Assembly: GCF_014050145.1 (NCBI RefSeq)
Contig: NZ_JACFYF010000004.1
Span: 186,001-250,000 of the forward strand
Length of the DNA stretch: 64,000 bases
Source of the DNA: Vibrio marinisediminis
GTDB lineage: Bacteria > Pseudomonadota > Gammaproteobacteria > Enterobacterales > Vibrionaceae
Direction: 5' to 3'
In this document: positions 45,822-55,881 of the stretch, one piece after another
Layout of the letters: every line of letters starts with the position of its first letter
Numbering within the stretch: the stretch's first letter is position 1
Notes under the pieces: model-generated
Databases searched by the model: none
What the model was told of the DNA's origin: nothing
The model's input: the letters and a program-made list of their open reading frames with translations, nothing else
Made by a program: the position numbers and the translations under genes

Positions 45822-47897
45822 CTATTCGATGATGCGTTTGAAAGGCGGTAATGAGTCGAGTAATGAAGCTCCATATCTTTTTGAGATCAGTCTGCGGTCG
45901 AGAATGATGACTGTACCAGAGTCACGCTCTTTTCGCAGTAATCGTCCTACCGACTGAATCAGTTTTTTACTCGCTTCAGGTACAGTAATTTGCATAAACG
46001 GATTACCACCTTTGTGTTCAATATACTCTGCATGGGCTTGTTCTACTGGTGATGTCGGTACACCAAATGGAATTTTAGTGATGATCAAGTTTTCTAATAG
46101 TTCTCCTGGAAGGTCTAAGCCTTCTGAAAAACTACCAGTACCAAACAGCACACTGGTTTTCTGACATTGAACGAGCGTTTTATGTTTATTTAGAATTTCA
46201 TTTCGAGATTCTTTGCCTTGTATTTGCAGCGCCCAGCCTTTTTTTATAAAAAGTTTTTCAAGTGCATCAGCGACTTGGTTCATCTGCCAGTAAGAAGAGA
46301 ATAAAACTAAGTTAGCCTGTTTGTCTTTAATTTGATTAGGCAAAATATCGATAAGATATTCCGTAAACTCTTTTGCTTGGGGTTCATACTTCATTTTAGG
46401 TATGCGTAACTCCGCTTGATTTTGGTAATCAAACGGTGATGCAAGCGCTAAAAAGCGTGTGCCATCCTCAGGTTTTTCGCTGATGCCAGCTTGTCGGCAG
46501 AAAAAGCTGAACGAGTTTAGTGCGCGCATTGTTGCAGAAACCAGTACTGCGCCTAAGCATCGGCTCCATATTTGTTGGTCTAGCTGCCAACCTACTTCAA
46601 GCGGCGAAACATTGACGGTGAAATCACCTTCTCGCTCACGATTGACTTCAAGCCATCTCGCCAGTGGTGCGCCTTTTTCACGAGGTGGTTCAGCCATTAA
46701 TTGCCACACTTGAGCGAGGTTATCCATACGTTGGATATAAAAACCTAACTCAGCTAATGCGGGTTCCGCTAGACGCGCGCCGATTTCACCTTCTTTTACT
46801 CGTTCAGCAATTAGGTCAGCAATCTTAGCGGTGGCTTGAGCGCCTTTCTTTGAGAGTGTTTTGAGTTCTTTGGATTCGTTTGCGAGCCATTCCGGTAGAT
46901 CACCATGTTCAAATCGGTAGATACCGTCTTGGAAGTGAGCTGGGTCAAAACGCGTGGTAAGTTGCGTTAATGATGGAATCAATTGCTGAATGGAATCTTG
47001 CAATTCATTACGAAAGCGGCTAACACGTTTTTCATCTGCTAAAGCGGCAAACTTAGTCACCGATTGATTCAGTCTTTCTAGCCAAGTCGCAGCACCTTTC
47101 AAACCGGCTGATGCTGAGGAGTGATCACGAGCAACATGCGGCAGATGGTGAGCTTCATCAAACACATAAATGGTGTTGTCTGGTTCTGGCAAGATAACAC
47201 CGCCACCTAAATCGGCATCCGCCATCACTAAGCTGTGGTTGGCAATGATCACATCGGCTTTATCTAACTCAGAGCGCGCCTTTTGGAAAGGGCAGCCACG
47301 GTGTGATGGCATGCTGTTATTGCAGCTGTGCTTATCGCTAACGATAAGTTGCCATAAGTCGTCACCAATTGCTTTTGGCCAAGAATCTCTGTCGCCATCC
47401 CATTTGCCTTGAGAGAGTGAGCGATACATGGTCTCAAGCAGTTCAATATCTTTGCGCTTTGGTTTTGTTTCAAACAAAGCGGTTTGTTGCCCATCTTCGC
47501 TGCCACAAGCGCTGGCAAGTTTTTCTGCGCAGCAGTATCTCTGCCGACCTTTTGCCAGTAAGAATGAGAAATTTAGGTCTGTAATTCGTCTAAAGAGAGG
47601 TAAATCTTTATTTATCAACTGTTCTTGCAGCGCCACAGTCGCGGTTGAAATGACGACTTTACGTTGGCTTAAAAAAGCGACCGGAACCGTTGCCATTAAA
47701 TAAGAAAGAGACTTACCAATACCAGTCCCCGCTTCAGCGACGATGATTCGATTCTTATTGTGATATTCACCACACAAGGTTTTGGTGATCTCAGCGACAA
47801 GGTAATTCTGAGCTCGACGAGGAACGAAATTATCCAGCTGAGATTGAAGGTTTTGGTAGCTGTTGCGGATCGATTGATGGATTTTACTGTTGGTCAT
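45822..47897 (-). CDS. dinG: ATP-dependent DNA helicase DinG
   Basis: A 691-residue iron-sulfur superfamily 2 helicase (XPD-like, 5'-3'). Walker A is EAGTGIGKS near residue 55-63. Four cluster cysteines are visible (C122 or 123, 131, 192, 202), and the DEAH box is at 247-250. Later motifs are SATMRALNSF, GSFSEGLDLPG and QSVGRLLRKERDSG. DinG unwinds R-loops and forked DNA and is SOS-induced in E. coli. I did not find a clear LexA box before it. Confidence 0.94.
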   Translation of the reverse strand: MTNSKIHQSIRNSYQNLQSQLDNFVPRRAQNYLVAEITKTLCGEYHNKNRIIVAEAGTGIGKSLSYLMATVPVAFLSQRKVVISTATVALQEQLINKDLPLFRRITDLNFSFLLAKGRQRYCCAEKLASACGSEDGQQTALFETKPKRKDIELLETMYRSLSQGKWDGDRDSWPKAIGDDLWQLIVSDKHSCNNSMPSHRGCPFQKARSELDKADVIIANHSLVMADADLGGGVILPEPDNTIYVFDEAHHLPHVARDHSSASAGLKGAATWLERLNQSVTKFAALADEKRVSRFRNELQDSIQQLIPSLTQLTTRFDPAHFQDGIYRFEHGDLPEWLANESKELKTLSKKGAQATAKIADLIAERVKEGEIGARLAEPALAELGFYIQRMDNLAQVWQLMAEPPREKGAPLARWLEVNREREGDFTVNVSPLEVGWQLDQQIWSRCLGAVLVSATMRALNSFSFFCRQAGISEKPEDGTRFLALASPFDYQNQAELRIPKMKYEPQAKEFTEYLIDILPNQIKDKQANLVLFSSYWQMNQVADALEKLFIKKGWALQIQGKESRNEILNKHKTLVQCQKTSVLFGTGSFSEGLDLPGELLENLIITKIPFGVPTSPVEQAHAEYIEHKGGNPFMQITVPEASKKLIQSVGRLLRKERDSGTVIILDRRLISKRYGASLLDSLPPFKRIIE

Positions 47898-48408
47898 AAC
47901 GGCGCCTTACTAACGGGAGGCGATATTAACACACTTATCTAACTGTTATGTAGTTCACGAATCAGGATGCTTTTTAAGTAAATCTAGATCTGCTTCACAA
48001 AAAAAAACTGAACTCTCAAAGAGTTAGAATTAATTCTAAATTCGAAATATATATATCTATCAAATTGCGAATGTTGCAGTTTAAAATTCTTCAAAGTGCG
48101 CATTTAACTTGCCATTGCAGTGTTTTCATCTATTGATGCGAGCCGGTTCAAGCATTGAATGACACCGTGAAATGATTAGAAGTTAGTCGCAAAAAAGTTG
48201 ATTTTAGGTGTAGGTGTTTGATTTTTAATGGCTTTATATTTTTTGTGATTGTATTTTTATAAGATTTGACACTCAGAACAATCTTCTGCAATCTAGCATC
48301 GAAATTTGAAAGCGGCGGTGTCAAGACGAAGAGCTTGAAACACCTCCAAAAAATAAAAGGGAACCGGATAAGGAATTCCCTAATCTAAGAAAAGGCAGTG
48401 GATTAATT
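47898..48408 (+). promoter_or_regulatory. Porin promoter and structured leader
   Basis: A 510-bp gene-free stretch with T-rich runs upstream, as seen at ToxR-controlled porin promoters. A candidate core promoter has TTGACA at 48266-48271 and CAATCT at 48289-48294 (17-bp spacer). Two hairpins follow in the leader: GGTGT-CAAG with CTTG-AA-ACACC (about 48314-48343) and GGGAA/TTCCC (about 48360-48381). AAAGGCAG serves as ribosome site. No small gene is supported. Confidence 0.5.
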
Positions 48409-49377
48409 ATGAAAAAGACTCTAGTAGCTCTTTCAGTACTTGCAGCAGCAACTTCTGCGCAAGCTATCGAACTTTACAACCAAGACGGCGTGACTGTTAA
48501 TATGCACGGCGACATCGAAGTTGTTTACAAAAACGAAGTAAATCGTAGCTCGATGCAACAAGAAATCCAAGATGCAGATTTTGGTTTTGACGTACGCTAT
48601 GCAATCAACGATGAGTTCTCTTTTGGTGCGTACTGGGAGTTCGATGGTTCTGAAGACACTAATGCTAAAATCACTGAAAACGGTGATACTTACGTAGCTG
48701 TTTACTCGCAATCTTACGGTTCTATCAAGTTTGGTCGTCTATGTACTGCAGTTGATGACATGGGTATCGGTTCTGATTACCAATACGGTATCAAAACTTA
48801 CCTAGACAATACTACTAACGAGTGTGCAGATGAAGGTGTGCGTTACGATTATGACAACGGTACTTTCTACGCAACTTTGGGTCTTATCCAAGATAAAGTT
48901 GGTATGACTGAGCTTGATGGCGGCGTTGTAGTTCAAAAACCAGCATCTGATACTGAATACTTTGATGGTAAATTAGGCTACCGTGTCGCTGATTTTGACT
49001 TCACTGCATTCTACTCAAACACTAACGTTGAAGTTGCAAAGGGTGACCACACTGGTTACGGTCTAGAAGCTCGTTTCGCTGGTATTGAAAGTGTTAACCT
49101 AGCAGCTGCTTACTACGCAACTTCATCTGATACAGACAACGAAGACAACAATGTTGTAGCGTTTGCTGCTGACTACACTATGGACAAGTGGGTATTTGCT
49201 GCTGGTTACTCAATCGGTGACCATGATGACAATGCTAAAGACCAAGATAACTGGTTCCTAAACGCTGGTTACGGTATCGCTCCTAACACTACAGTTTACG
49301 CTGAAATCGGTGGTGAAGAGAAGGACAATGTTGACACAGATACAGCTCTAGCTATCGGTGTTAAAGCTGAATTCTAA
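48409..49377 (+). CDS. Outer-membrane porin, OmpU-like
   Basis: A 322-residue general porin. The signal peptide (residues 1-19, cut after AQA) precedes a mature chain starting IELYNQDG, with alternating beta-strands and a terminal phenylalanine (VKAEF). The SYGSIKFGRL segment and acidic loops are typical of Vibrio OmpU/OmpT porins. It probably forms trimers of 16-strand barrels. Codon use is highly biased, as in abundant proteins. It has a long leader and a strong terminator at 49399. Confidence 0.92.
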   Translation: MKKTLVALSVLAAATSAQAIELYNQDGVTVNMHGDIEVVYKNEVNRSSMQQEIQDADFGFDVRYAINDEFSFGAYWEFDGSEDTNAKITENGDTYVAVYSQSYGSIKFGRLCTAVDDMGIGSDYQYGIKTYLDNTTNECADEGVRYDYDNGTFYATLGLIQDKVGMTELDGGVVVQKPASDTEYFDGKLGYRVADFDFTAFYSNTNVEVAKGDHTGYGLEARFAGIESVNLAAAYYATSSDTDNEDNNVVAFAADYTMDKWVFAAGYSIGDHDDNAKDQDNWFLNAGYGIAPNTTVYAEIGGEEKDNVDTDTALAIGVKAEF

Positions 49378-49398
49378 TTGAATTTTAGCTAACATATA

Positions 49399-49423
49399 AA
49401 AAGCCACCTTAGGGTGGCTTTTT
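49399..49423 (+). terminator. Rho-independent terminator after the porin
   Basis: AAAAGCCACC pairs with GGTGGCTTTT around TTAG, ending in a T-run. Confidence 0.92.
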
Positions 49424-49464
49424 CTAATTTTGAAGTCGTTCGATAATTTCTCAAGGAGTATCCT

Positions 49465-50130
49465 TTGAAAACCAAACAACTTATTGCCCTCGCGACTGCG
49501 ATGCTTGCGTTACCTTTAAGCGCAGCCGAGCTAAGTGCTCAAAAAGGTATTTCCATCTTATTAGTTAATGGACAAGCAGCGGAAGAGAAATTGGGGTCTA
49601 ACTCTGTTGAAGAGGGCTTCACCCAAGCGATTGTTAAACTGGACGAAAAATTAGGTCACGGTGCAAGCGCAGAGATCTTTGAATCTAAGCCATATGTTAT
49701 TAGCTTTGATGGTCAAGGCTCAGAATTTGAAGTTAAGTTGCCAAGATTTAACAGTGTAGCCGAAGCTAGAAAAGCTTTTGAAAAGCCAAACCCAGGCTGG
49801 CAAGTGTTGGTGGATGGTCGTCAGGTAGAAGTTAAACAAGAGATGCTTCCAGGCAAGAAAGGCTTTATGCCATACGCAGGTATGGAGAACCTAGTTGCTG
49901 AGCACAACAAACAAAATGGTATCTACTTCAAAAACGGTCAGTTGATCGATAAGCCAGTGGCGGTTGAAGTAGCGGCAGCTACAACAGTTACTACCGTTGG
50001 TACAAGTGAGAAAGTGGCACCAGTCACCACTCAAGCAACGAAAAACGTTGAGCAGCTAAAAGCTTGGTATCTACAAGCTAGCAAGCAAGAGCGTAAAGAA
50101 TTCCGTCGTTGGATGATTGACCAAGAGTAA
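49465..50130 (+). CDS. Exported DUF2057 (YccT-type) protein
   Basis: A 221-residue exported protein: signal peptide of about 20 residues (ending LPLSAAE), then a beta-rich DUF2057/YccT-like domain. It ends with the family's helical tail (LKAWYLQASKQERKEFRRWM). YccT (CsgI) restrains curli assembly in E. coli, but the role in Vibrio is unknown. AAGGAG precedes the start. It is monocistronic between two terminators. Confidence 0.88.
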   Translation: MKTKQLIALATAMLALPLSAAELSAQKGISILLVNGQAAEEKLGSNSVEEGFTQAIVKLDEKLGHGASAEIFESKPYVISFDGQGSEFEVKLPRFNSVAEARKAFEKPNPGWQVLVDGRQVEVKQEMLPGKKGFMPYAGMENLVAEHNKQNGIYFKNGQLIDKPVAVEVAAATTVTTVGTSEKVAPVTTQATKNVEQLKAWYLQASKQERKEFRRWMIDQE

Positions 50131-50147
50131 TCATCGAATTGATAGTG

Positions 50148-50175
50148 AAAGGGTTGGCAGTGCCAACCCTTTTTC
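50148..50175 (+). terminator. Rho-independent terminator after the DUF2057 gene
   Basis: AAAGGGTTGGC (50148-50158) pairs with GCCAACCCTTT (50162-50172) around AGT, followed by TTTCTTTTT. Confidence 0.9.
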
Positions 50176-50206
50176 TTTTTCAGTGACTCAGCAGTTCGCT
50201 GTCATG

Positions 50207-51484
50207 TTATTGAAAGCAAGTAGGATCGTTTAATGCACTTTCAACCGCGTGAACCAGTTTCTCAATATGTTGTGGTTGGCTAATAAAAGGTGGCATCATA
50301 TAAATCAGCTTACCAAACGGTCGAATCCATACCCCTTGTTTAACAAAGTGAGCTTGAATCTTTTCCATATTAACTGGCGTTGTCGCTTCTACTACGCCAA
50401 TCGCACCAAGCCATCTCATTTCTTTCACTAACGGATGTTCCGCTAATCTTGGTAGTAACTGGGAAAATTGCTCTTCAATTGCTTGCGTTTGTGCCTGCCA
50501 TTCGTTTCGTTCTAGTATTTCCATACTGGCAGTTGCTACCGCACAGGCTAATGGGTTGGCCATAAAAGTTGGACCATGCATAAAGCATCCTGCTTTACCG
50601 CCGCAAACGGTGTTGGCGACATGGCTGGTAGCCAGCGTAGCGGAAAGTGTCATATAGCCACCAGTGATGGCTTTACCCAAACATAAAATATCGGGCTCAA
50701 TATCCGCATGTTGGTAGGCAAACAGTTTTCCAGTGCGTCCAAAGCCAGTGGCTATTTCATCTAAAATCAACAGCACATTATGCTGGTCGCAGAGTTTGCG
50801 TACTCCCTTTAAAAACTCAGGATGATAAATGCGCATCCCGCCAGCGCCTTGGACGATAGGCTCTAAGATCACCGCCGCTATCTGTTGATGGTTTGCTTCA
50901 AGCTTGCGTTTGAAATCACCAAGGTCATTTTCATCCCACGGCTGCCAAAATCCTGTTTTTGGCGAGTCGGCAAAAATATGCTCGGGCAAAAAGCCTTTGT
51001 ACAGTGAGTGCATCGAATTATCAGGGTCGGTTACCGACATTGCGGCAAAAGTATCACCGTGGTAGCCATCTCTTAAGGTTAGGAACTTTGAACGACTCTC
51101 GCCACGCGCATGCCAATACTGCAGCGCCATTTTTAAGCTCACTTCAACAGCGACAGAACCGGAATCAGCGAGAAAGACATGTTGCAGAGCGTTATCTGTC
51201 ATCTTGAGTAGTTTTTTACACAAGTTAATGGCTGGAGCGTGTGTTAGACCACCAAACATCACATGAGACATTTGGTTGATTTGTTGCTGGGCTGCGCTAT
51301 TTAAGTGTGGGTGATTATAGCCATGAATGGCAGACCACCATGAAGACATGCCATCAATCAGTTGTTCGCCAGTTTCGAGAAAGATAGAGACACCTGCAGC
51401 ACGTTCTACTGGGTAGCAAGGTAGTGGGTTTAAGGTCGATGTGTATGGGTGCCAAATGTGTTGGCGATCAAATTCCAGATCCAT
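50207..51484 (-). CDS. bioA: Adenosylmethionine-8-amino-7-oxononanoate aminotransferase
   Basis: A 425-residue fold-type I PLP aminotransferase that turns KAPA into DAPA using SAM as amino donor. Recognisable segments are the N-terminal DRQHIWHPYTS, the SSWWSAIHGYNHP loop, LILDEIATGFGRTG with the PLP aspartate, and the PLP lysine in CLGKAITGGYMTLSA. It is divergent from bioBFCD across a 159-bp region that contains a BirA-like operator. Confidence 0.96.
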   Translation of the reverse strand: MDLEFDRQHIWHPYTSTLNPLPCYPVERAAGVSIFLETGEQLIDGMSSWWSAIHGYNHPHLNSAAQQQINQMSHVMFGGLTHAPAINLCKKLLKMTDNALQHVFLADSGSVAVEVSLKMALQYWHARGESRSKFLTLRDGYHGDTFAAMSVTDPDNSMHSLYKGFLPEHIFADSPKTGFWQPWDENDLGDFKRKLEANHQQIAAVILEPIVQGAGGMRIYHPEFLKGVRKLCDQHNVLLILDEIATGFGRTGKLFAYQHADIEPDILCLGKAITGGYMTLSATLATSHVANTVCGGKAGCFMHGPTFMANPLACAVATASMEILERNEWQAQTQAIEEQFSQLLPRLAEHPLVKEMRWLGAIGVVEATTPVNMEKIQAHFVKQGVWIRPFGKLIYMMPPFISQPQHIEKLVHAVESALNDPTCFQ

Positions 51485-51515
51485 GAATGCTCGCTATAGA
51501 TTAAAAAATAACCAA

Positions 51516-51568
51516 TCGTAAACTTTTAATTTGTTTTATTGTTGACAGTCTATCGTGTGGCTTTAGAC
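51516..51568. promoter_or_regulatory. bio operator/promoter region (BirA-like)
   Basis: An imperfect palindrome GTAAAC (51518-51523) - 17 nt - GTTGAC (51541-51546) matches the half-site pattern of the E. coli BirA box (TTGTAAACC and its mirror). The right half overlaps a -35 TTGACA (51542-51547), followed after 16 bp by TAGACT (51564-51569) as -10 for bioB. Binding of holo-BirA would block it and probably also the bioA promoter. Confidence 0.7.
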
Positions 51569-51643
51569 TAGCCAAGAGCAAAAAATAAAAATCTATTCAG
51601 CTTTGGGTTTTTGCCCTGCATGGATCACAAATAAGGAAGACAC

Positions 51644-52696
51644 GTGGAAGTACGTCATAACTGGACAGTTGATCAAGTTAATCAACTGATGCAAAAGCCG
51701 TTTATGGATCTGCTGTTTGAAGCGCAATTGGTTCATAGAAAGTACCAACAGCACAACCATGTGCAAGTGAGCACCTTGCTTTCAATTAAAACTGGCGCTT
51801 GCCCTGAAGATTGCAAATATTGCCCCCAAAGTGCCCGTTACACCACCGACGTCGACAAAGAACGTTTAATGGAAGTTGAACGTGTCTTAGATGCGGCAAA
51901 TAAAGCCAAGAGTGCGGGTTCGACTCGTTTTTGTATGGGCGCGGCTTGGAAAAATCCGAAACAACGTGATATGCCTCATTTAACTGAAATGATCCAAGGC
52001 GTGAAGGAACTAGGGTTAGAGACTTGCATGACACTCGGTATGCTAACACCTGATCAAGCCAAACAATTGGCTGATGCTGGTTTGGATTACTACAACCACA
52101 ACCTAGATACATCACCTGAGTTCTACGGCAACATCATTACTACGCGTACCTACCAAGATCGTTTAGATACGTTATCTCATGTTCGTGATGCCGGTATGAA
52201 GATCTGCTCAGGTGGCATTATTGGTATGGGTGAGAGCGCTAATGATCGTGCCGGTTTATTGGTGGAGCTGGCGAATCTGCCAACACATCCAGAAAGTGTG
52301 CCGATCAACATGTTAGTAAAAGTGAAAGGCACGCCGTTAGAAAACGCGGAAGATGTCGAGTCATTTGATTTTATTCGTCTAATCGCCATTGCTCGAATCA
52401 TGATGCCAATGTCTGCCGTGCGTCTCTCTGCTGGTCGTGAAAATATGAATGAGCAGATGCAAACGCTCTGCTTTATGGCGGGCGCAAACTCGGTGTTTTA
52501 TGGCTGCAAACTATTGACCACACCAAATCCATCTGAAGATAAAGACATGCAGCTGTTCAAAAAGCTGGGTGTGAATAGCCAGCAAGTCTCACAACGACCA
52601 GATGAAATAGAAGAAAACGAATTGCTTGATCGCGTTGTCGAGCGAGTTGCTGCGCGCCCTGATAAAGATGACATGTTTTATGACGCAAGCGTTTAA
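51644..52696 (+). CDS. bioB: Biotin synthase
   Basis: A 350-residue radical-SAM enzyme that inserts sulfur into dethiobiotin. The radical-SAM cysteines are C53, C57 and C60 (CPEDCKYC). The 2Fe-2S site and the RLSAGRENM motif are in place further on. It is first in bioBFCD and overlaps bioF by 17 bp. Confidence 0.97.
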   Translation: MEVRHNWTVDQVNQLMQKPFMDLLFEAQLVHRKYQQHNHVQVSTLLSIKTGACPEDCKYCPQSARYTTDVDKERLMEVERVLDAANKAKSAGSTRFCMGAAWKNPKQRDMPHLTEMIQGVKELGLETCMTLGMLTPDQAKQLADAGLDYYNHNLDTSPEFYGNIITTRTYQDRLDTLSHVRDAGMKICSGGIIGMGESANDRAGLLVELANLPTHPESVPINMLVKVKGTPLENAEDVESFDFIRLIAIARIMMPMSAVRLSAGRENMNEQMQTLCFMAGANSVFYGCKLLTTPNPSEDKDMQLFKKLGVNSQQVSQRPDEIEENELLDRVVERVAARPDKDDMFYDASV

Positions 52697-53858
52697 TCAT
52701 CGAATTGCTGCAAGTCTGGAGCTGCGAAAACAGCAAGGCTTGCAACGAAAAATTGTTTCGATAGAGAAAGGCAATACCAGCTCACTTGTTCGCAATAACA
52801 AAGAGTACATCAATTTTTCGAGTAACGATTATCTCGGATTAGCGGCGGACAAAAAGCTGGCGAAGGCGTGGCAAAAAGGCATCGATCTCTATGGTAATGG
52901 TAGCGGTGCTTCTCCGCTTGTGACGGGGTTTAGTTCTGCTCACCAAGCATTGGAAGACAGGTTATGTGATTGGCTTGGCTATTCGCGGGCTATATTGTTC
53001 AGCTCAGGCTTTTCTGCCAATCAAGCGATGCTGTTTTCTCTGTTAGAGAAGCAAGATCTACTTCTACAAGATAAGCTCAACCATGCCTCTTTAATTGAAG
53101 CGGGAATGTTATGCCCAGCGACGATGAAGCGCTTTCACCACAATGATGTTAATCATCTTTCGATGCTGATTTCAGGTGATGAATTAGCGAATAGCCTGCC
53201 TGATGGCGCGATGAGCCGTTTAGTGGTGACCGAAGGGGTTTTCAGTATGGATGGTGACTTAGCCCCACTTGCTGATATTGCTGAGGTAACACAACAGCGA
53301 GCATGGTTAGCGGTTGATGATGCCCATGGCATTGGTGTTTTAGGTAACGAAGGGCAAGGAAGCTGCCATCTGGCAGGTATCAAGCCTCAACTATTAGTGG
53401 TCACTTTTGGTAAAGCCTTTGGCTTGTCTGGCGCTGCGATCATGTGTGATGAGATGACGGGTGAGTACCTTACTCAGTTTGCTCGCCACCATGTTTATTC
53501 AACGGCGATGCCTCCCTCTCAAGCTTATGCGCTGACTCAAGCGGTTAATATGGTGGCGACTGAGCAATGGCGGCGAGACAAGCTTGCAGAGCTTTATCAC
53601 TGTTATGACCAGCAGCTAAATTCTGTTTCGGGCTACCAATACACACCAACACCGATCAAACCTTTCGTTGTCGGGGAGGCAGAGCAAGCCGTGCAACTTG
53701 CGGAATGCTTAAAGCAAAAAGGATGGTGGCTAACGGCCATTCGTCCACCAACAGTGTCGAAAGGGAAAGCGAGATTGAGGGTTACTTTAACGGCGAACCA
53801 CACTAAAAGCCAAGTCTCCAAGTTGGCTTGTGAATTACGTTCTTTAATAGAGGGTTAA
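52680..53858 (+). CDS. bioF: 8-amino-7-oxononanoate synthase
   Basis: A 392-residue PLP enzyme that joins pimeloyl-ACP and alanine to give KAPA. It has [11 protein letters not shown] near the start, [10 protein letters not shown], and the PLP lysine at residue 245 ([10 protein letters not shown]). ATG 52680, inside the bioB end, gives the family-typical N-terminus ([20 protein letters not shown]); earlier in-frame starts (52626, 52668) would add residues not seen in the family. Confidence 0.95.
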   Translation: MTQAFNHRIAASLELRKQQGLQRKIVSIEKGNTSSLVRNNKEYINFSSNDYLGLAADKKLAKAWQKGIDLYGNGSGASPLVTGFSSAHQALEDRLCDWLGYSRAILFSSGFSANQAMLFSLLEKQDLLLQDKLNHASLIEAGMLCPATMKRFHHNDVNHLSMLISGDELANSLPDGAMSRLVVTEGVFSMDGDLAPLADIAEVTQQRAWLAVDDAHGIGVLGNEGQGSCHLAGIKPQLLVVTFGKAFGLSGAAIMCDEMTGEYLTQFARHHVYSTAMPPSQAYALTQAVNMVATEQWRRDKLAELYHCYDQQLNSVSGYQYTPTPIKPFVVGEAEQAVQLAECLKQKGWWLTAIRPPTVSKGKARLRVTLTANHTKSQVSKLACELRSLIEG

Positions 53859-53861
53859 CTG

Positions 53862-54665
53862 ATGAATCATGCTGTATTAGTAGACTCCCCATTTGTTGAT
53901 AAACAGGCAATAGCAGATACATTCGGTAAAGCCGCACAGAGTTACGACCGCCATGCTGCTTTTCAGCGAGATGTTGGCTTACGTTTATTAGAGATGCTGC
54001 CGCAAGATTTATCAGGCAAACGAGTGCTAGATTTAGGTTGTGGCACTGGGTATTTCAGCCAGCAACTTAGAGACCGTGGTGCGCAAGTGGTATGTTGTGA
54101 TTTGTCACCCGCCATGCTTGAACAAGCGAGGCGCCGCTGTGGCAGTGAAGGGGTAGAGTACCAGCAGGGAGATGCTGAAATGCTACCGTTTGATGATCAA
54201 CAGTTTGATTATGTGTTCTCGAGTTTGGCTTTACAATGGTGCCAAGATCTCTCTTTACCTTTAGCACAAATGCGCAGAGTAACACGAGCAGGTGGAGAAG
54301 TTCTGTTTTCTACATTGCTTGATGGCTCACTGTTTGAGCTGAAACAAGCTTGGGCAAAAGTTGACTCATATCAACACGTCAATGATTTTATCACCGTCAA
54401 TCAGGTAAAAATTGCGTTAGCGCAAGCCCATTGCAAAACCCATCACTTAGACTTGCCCACCATAATCGTTTGGTACTCGTCGGCATTTTCGTTAATGCGT
54501 GACTTGAAAGGCATTGGTGCGAATCATGTACAAGGTCGCTCTCATGGGCTGACTAGCCGCCAATCACTCAAACGCTTAGAGCGTGAGTATCAACATTTTG
54601 AACACAACCATCAGGGGCTAGTACCCGCAACATATCAAGTTTGTTTGGGGAAAATAAAACTATGA
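53862..54665 (+). CDS. bioC: Malonyl-ACP O-methyltransferase
   Basis: A 267-residue SAM methyltransferase that masks malonyl-ACP to begin pimelate synthesis. Motif I is [15 protein letters not shown] near residue 55. [19 protein letters not shown] near the start is typical of BioC. It follows bioF by 3 bp and overlaps bioD by 4 bp. The BioH esterase partner is not in the window. Confidence 0.95.
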   Translation: MNHAVLVDSPFVDKQAIADTFGKAAQSYDRHAAFQRDVGLRLLEMLPQDLSGKRVLDLGCGTGYFSQQLRDRGAQVVCCDLSPAMLEQARRRCGSEGVEYQQGDAEMLPFDDQQFDYVFSSLALQWCQDLSLPLAQMRRVTRAGGEVLFSTLLDGSLFELKQAWAKVDSYQHVNDFITVNQVKIALAQAHCKTHHLDLPTIIVWYSSAFSLMRDLKGIGANHVQGRSHGLTSRQSLKRLEREYQHFEHNHQGLVPATYQVCLGKIKL

Positions 54666-55342
54666 TCGATGCATTCTTTATTGCTGGTACGGATACCGAT
54701 GTAGGTAAAACAGTTGCATCTAAAGCGATCTTAAACGCTTTAGCGCAAAAAGGTTTGAAGACGATCGGCTACAAGCCAGTTGCGTCAGATAGTGAAAAAA
54801 CAGAGCAGGGCATGCGTAATTCGGATGCATTGTATCTGCAAAATGCGGCAACCGTAGATGTTGACTACGATGATGTAAATCCATACGCATTAGAATTGGC
54901 CGCGTCACCGCATATTGCGGCAAAGCGTGAAAACGTTGTGATTGATTATGACGTACTGAGTGAGAAGCTGGCACAGCATAAACAAAATTCTGATATCGTT
55001 TTGGTTGAAGGTGCGGGTGGCTGGCGTGTCCCTGTATCAGACAGTGATTGCCTTTCGACTTGGGTTCAACGTGAGCAACTGCCAGTTGTTCTAGTGGTCG
55101 GGATTAAGCTTGGTTGTTTGAGCCATGCGTTATTAACCCTAGATGCGATCAAAGCTGACGGGCTACAATTAGCTGGTTGGGTAGCAAACCGTATCAACCC
55201 AGGTACAGAGCACTATGCAGAAATCATCGAAATGCTAGAGCAAAAAATCGATGCGCCAAAAATTGGTGAAATTCCTTACGTACCAAGCGTTAAGCGTAAA
55301 GAGCTTGCGAAATATATCGATGTAATGCCACTTGTAGGCTAA
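54662..55342 (+). CDS. bioD: Dethiobiotin synthetase
   Basis: A 226-residue ATP-dependent carboxylase that closes the ureido ring of dethiobiotin. The P-loop GTDTDVGKT is at residues 9-17, and [10 protein letters not shown] is the second conserved segment. I start at 54662 because ATGA overlaps the bioC stop; the upstream start at 54641 is less likely. It is the last gene of the operon, ended by the hairpin at 55349. Confidence 0.96.
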   Translation: MIDAFFIAGTDTDVGKTVASKAILNALAQKGLKTIGYKPVASDSEKTEQGMRNSDALYLQNAATVDVDYDDVNPYALELAASPHIAAKRENVVIDYDVLSEKLAQHKQNSDIVLVEGAGGWRVPVSDSDCLSTWVQREQLPVVLVVGIKLGCLSHALLTLDAIKADGLQLAGWVANRINPGTEHYAEIIEMLEQKIDAPKIGEIPYVPSVKRKELAKYIDVMPLVG

Positions 55343-55348
55343 ATCGGA

Positions 55349-55373
55349 AAAGGCTGCCATTGGCAGCTTTTTT
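55349..55373 (+). terminator. Rho-independent terminator after bioD
   Basis: AAGGCTGCC and GGCAGCTTT pair around ATT (one G-U), then a T-run to 55373. Confidence 0.88.
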
Positions 55374-55388
55374 AATCATCAACACGAA

Positions 55389-55556
55389 CTATTTGTCTGT
55401 ATTTAAACCCATCAGAGCGGATTGGGTTTCTACGATGCGTCTTTGCATCACTTGTTCACTAGAAAGCCCTAATTGCTGCTTGGCTTCTTCTTCCGATATA
55501 CCTAAATGGCAGCAAAGTAAATCGATTGCCATTTGATAGTTGTTTGTCTCGACCAT
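55389..55556 (-). CDS. Small hypothetical protein (55 aa)
   Basis: Read directly from the minus strand: 55 residues, starting MVETNNYQMAIDLLCCHLG and ending SALMGLNTDK. AGGA lies 7 bp upstream of the ATG, an excellent ribosome site. It is predicted helical and acidic in the middle (ISEEEAKQQLGLS), with a CC pair, and no membrane segment. I do not recognise a family. It converges on the bioD terminator. Confidence 0.68.
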   Translation of the reverse strand: MVETNNYQMAIDLLCCHLGISEEEAKQQLGLSSEQVMQRRIVETQSALMGLNTDK

Positions 55557-55881
55557 GAGCTTATCCTTTCCGACGTTGTTCTGTTCTTTACAGTAAATCT
55601 AGCAGCTTTTTGGCGACTCACAATTCGACCAAAGTCTAAGCTTTTTCTTCGCTATTGTTTTTAAACAATTTCTCAAAACGCTCAATATTGAACAAGGTGA
55701 AAACAAATGTATCAATTTGCTTCTATCGCTTGAGTTTCATGTGATTCGGCTATATCTATATGCTAGCCTAGAGGGTAGCAGAACGCAGTCGACTAATGAC
55801 TAGTGCCTATGCAAATAAAGGCATTCTGTTTACTGTAAAGAAAGCCACGAATAAGAAAATGTCCTGTTTCGGAGAAAAGTA
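55557..55881. other. Divergent intergenic region before htpX
   Basis: It holds a perfect inverted repeat ATTGTTT-TT-AAACAAT at 55654-55669 and a hairpin TGCCT/AGGCA near 55806-55825. TATATCTATATGC near 55750-55762 could be part of the htpX promoter. No gene is supported and no heat-shock or Cpx box could be called firmly. Confidence 0.45.
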
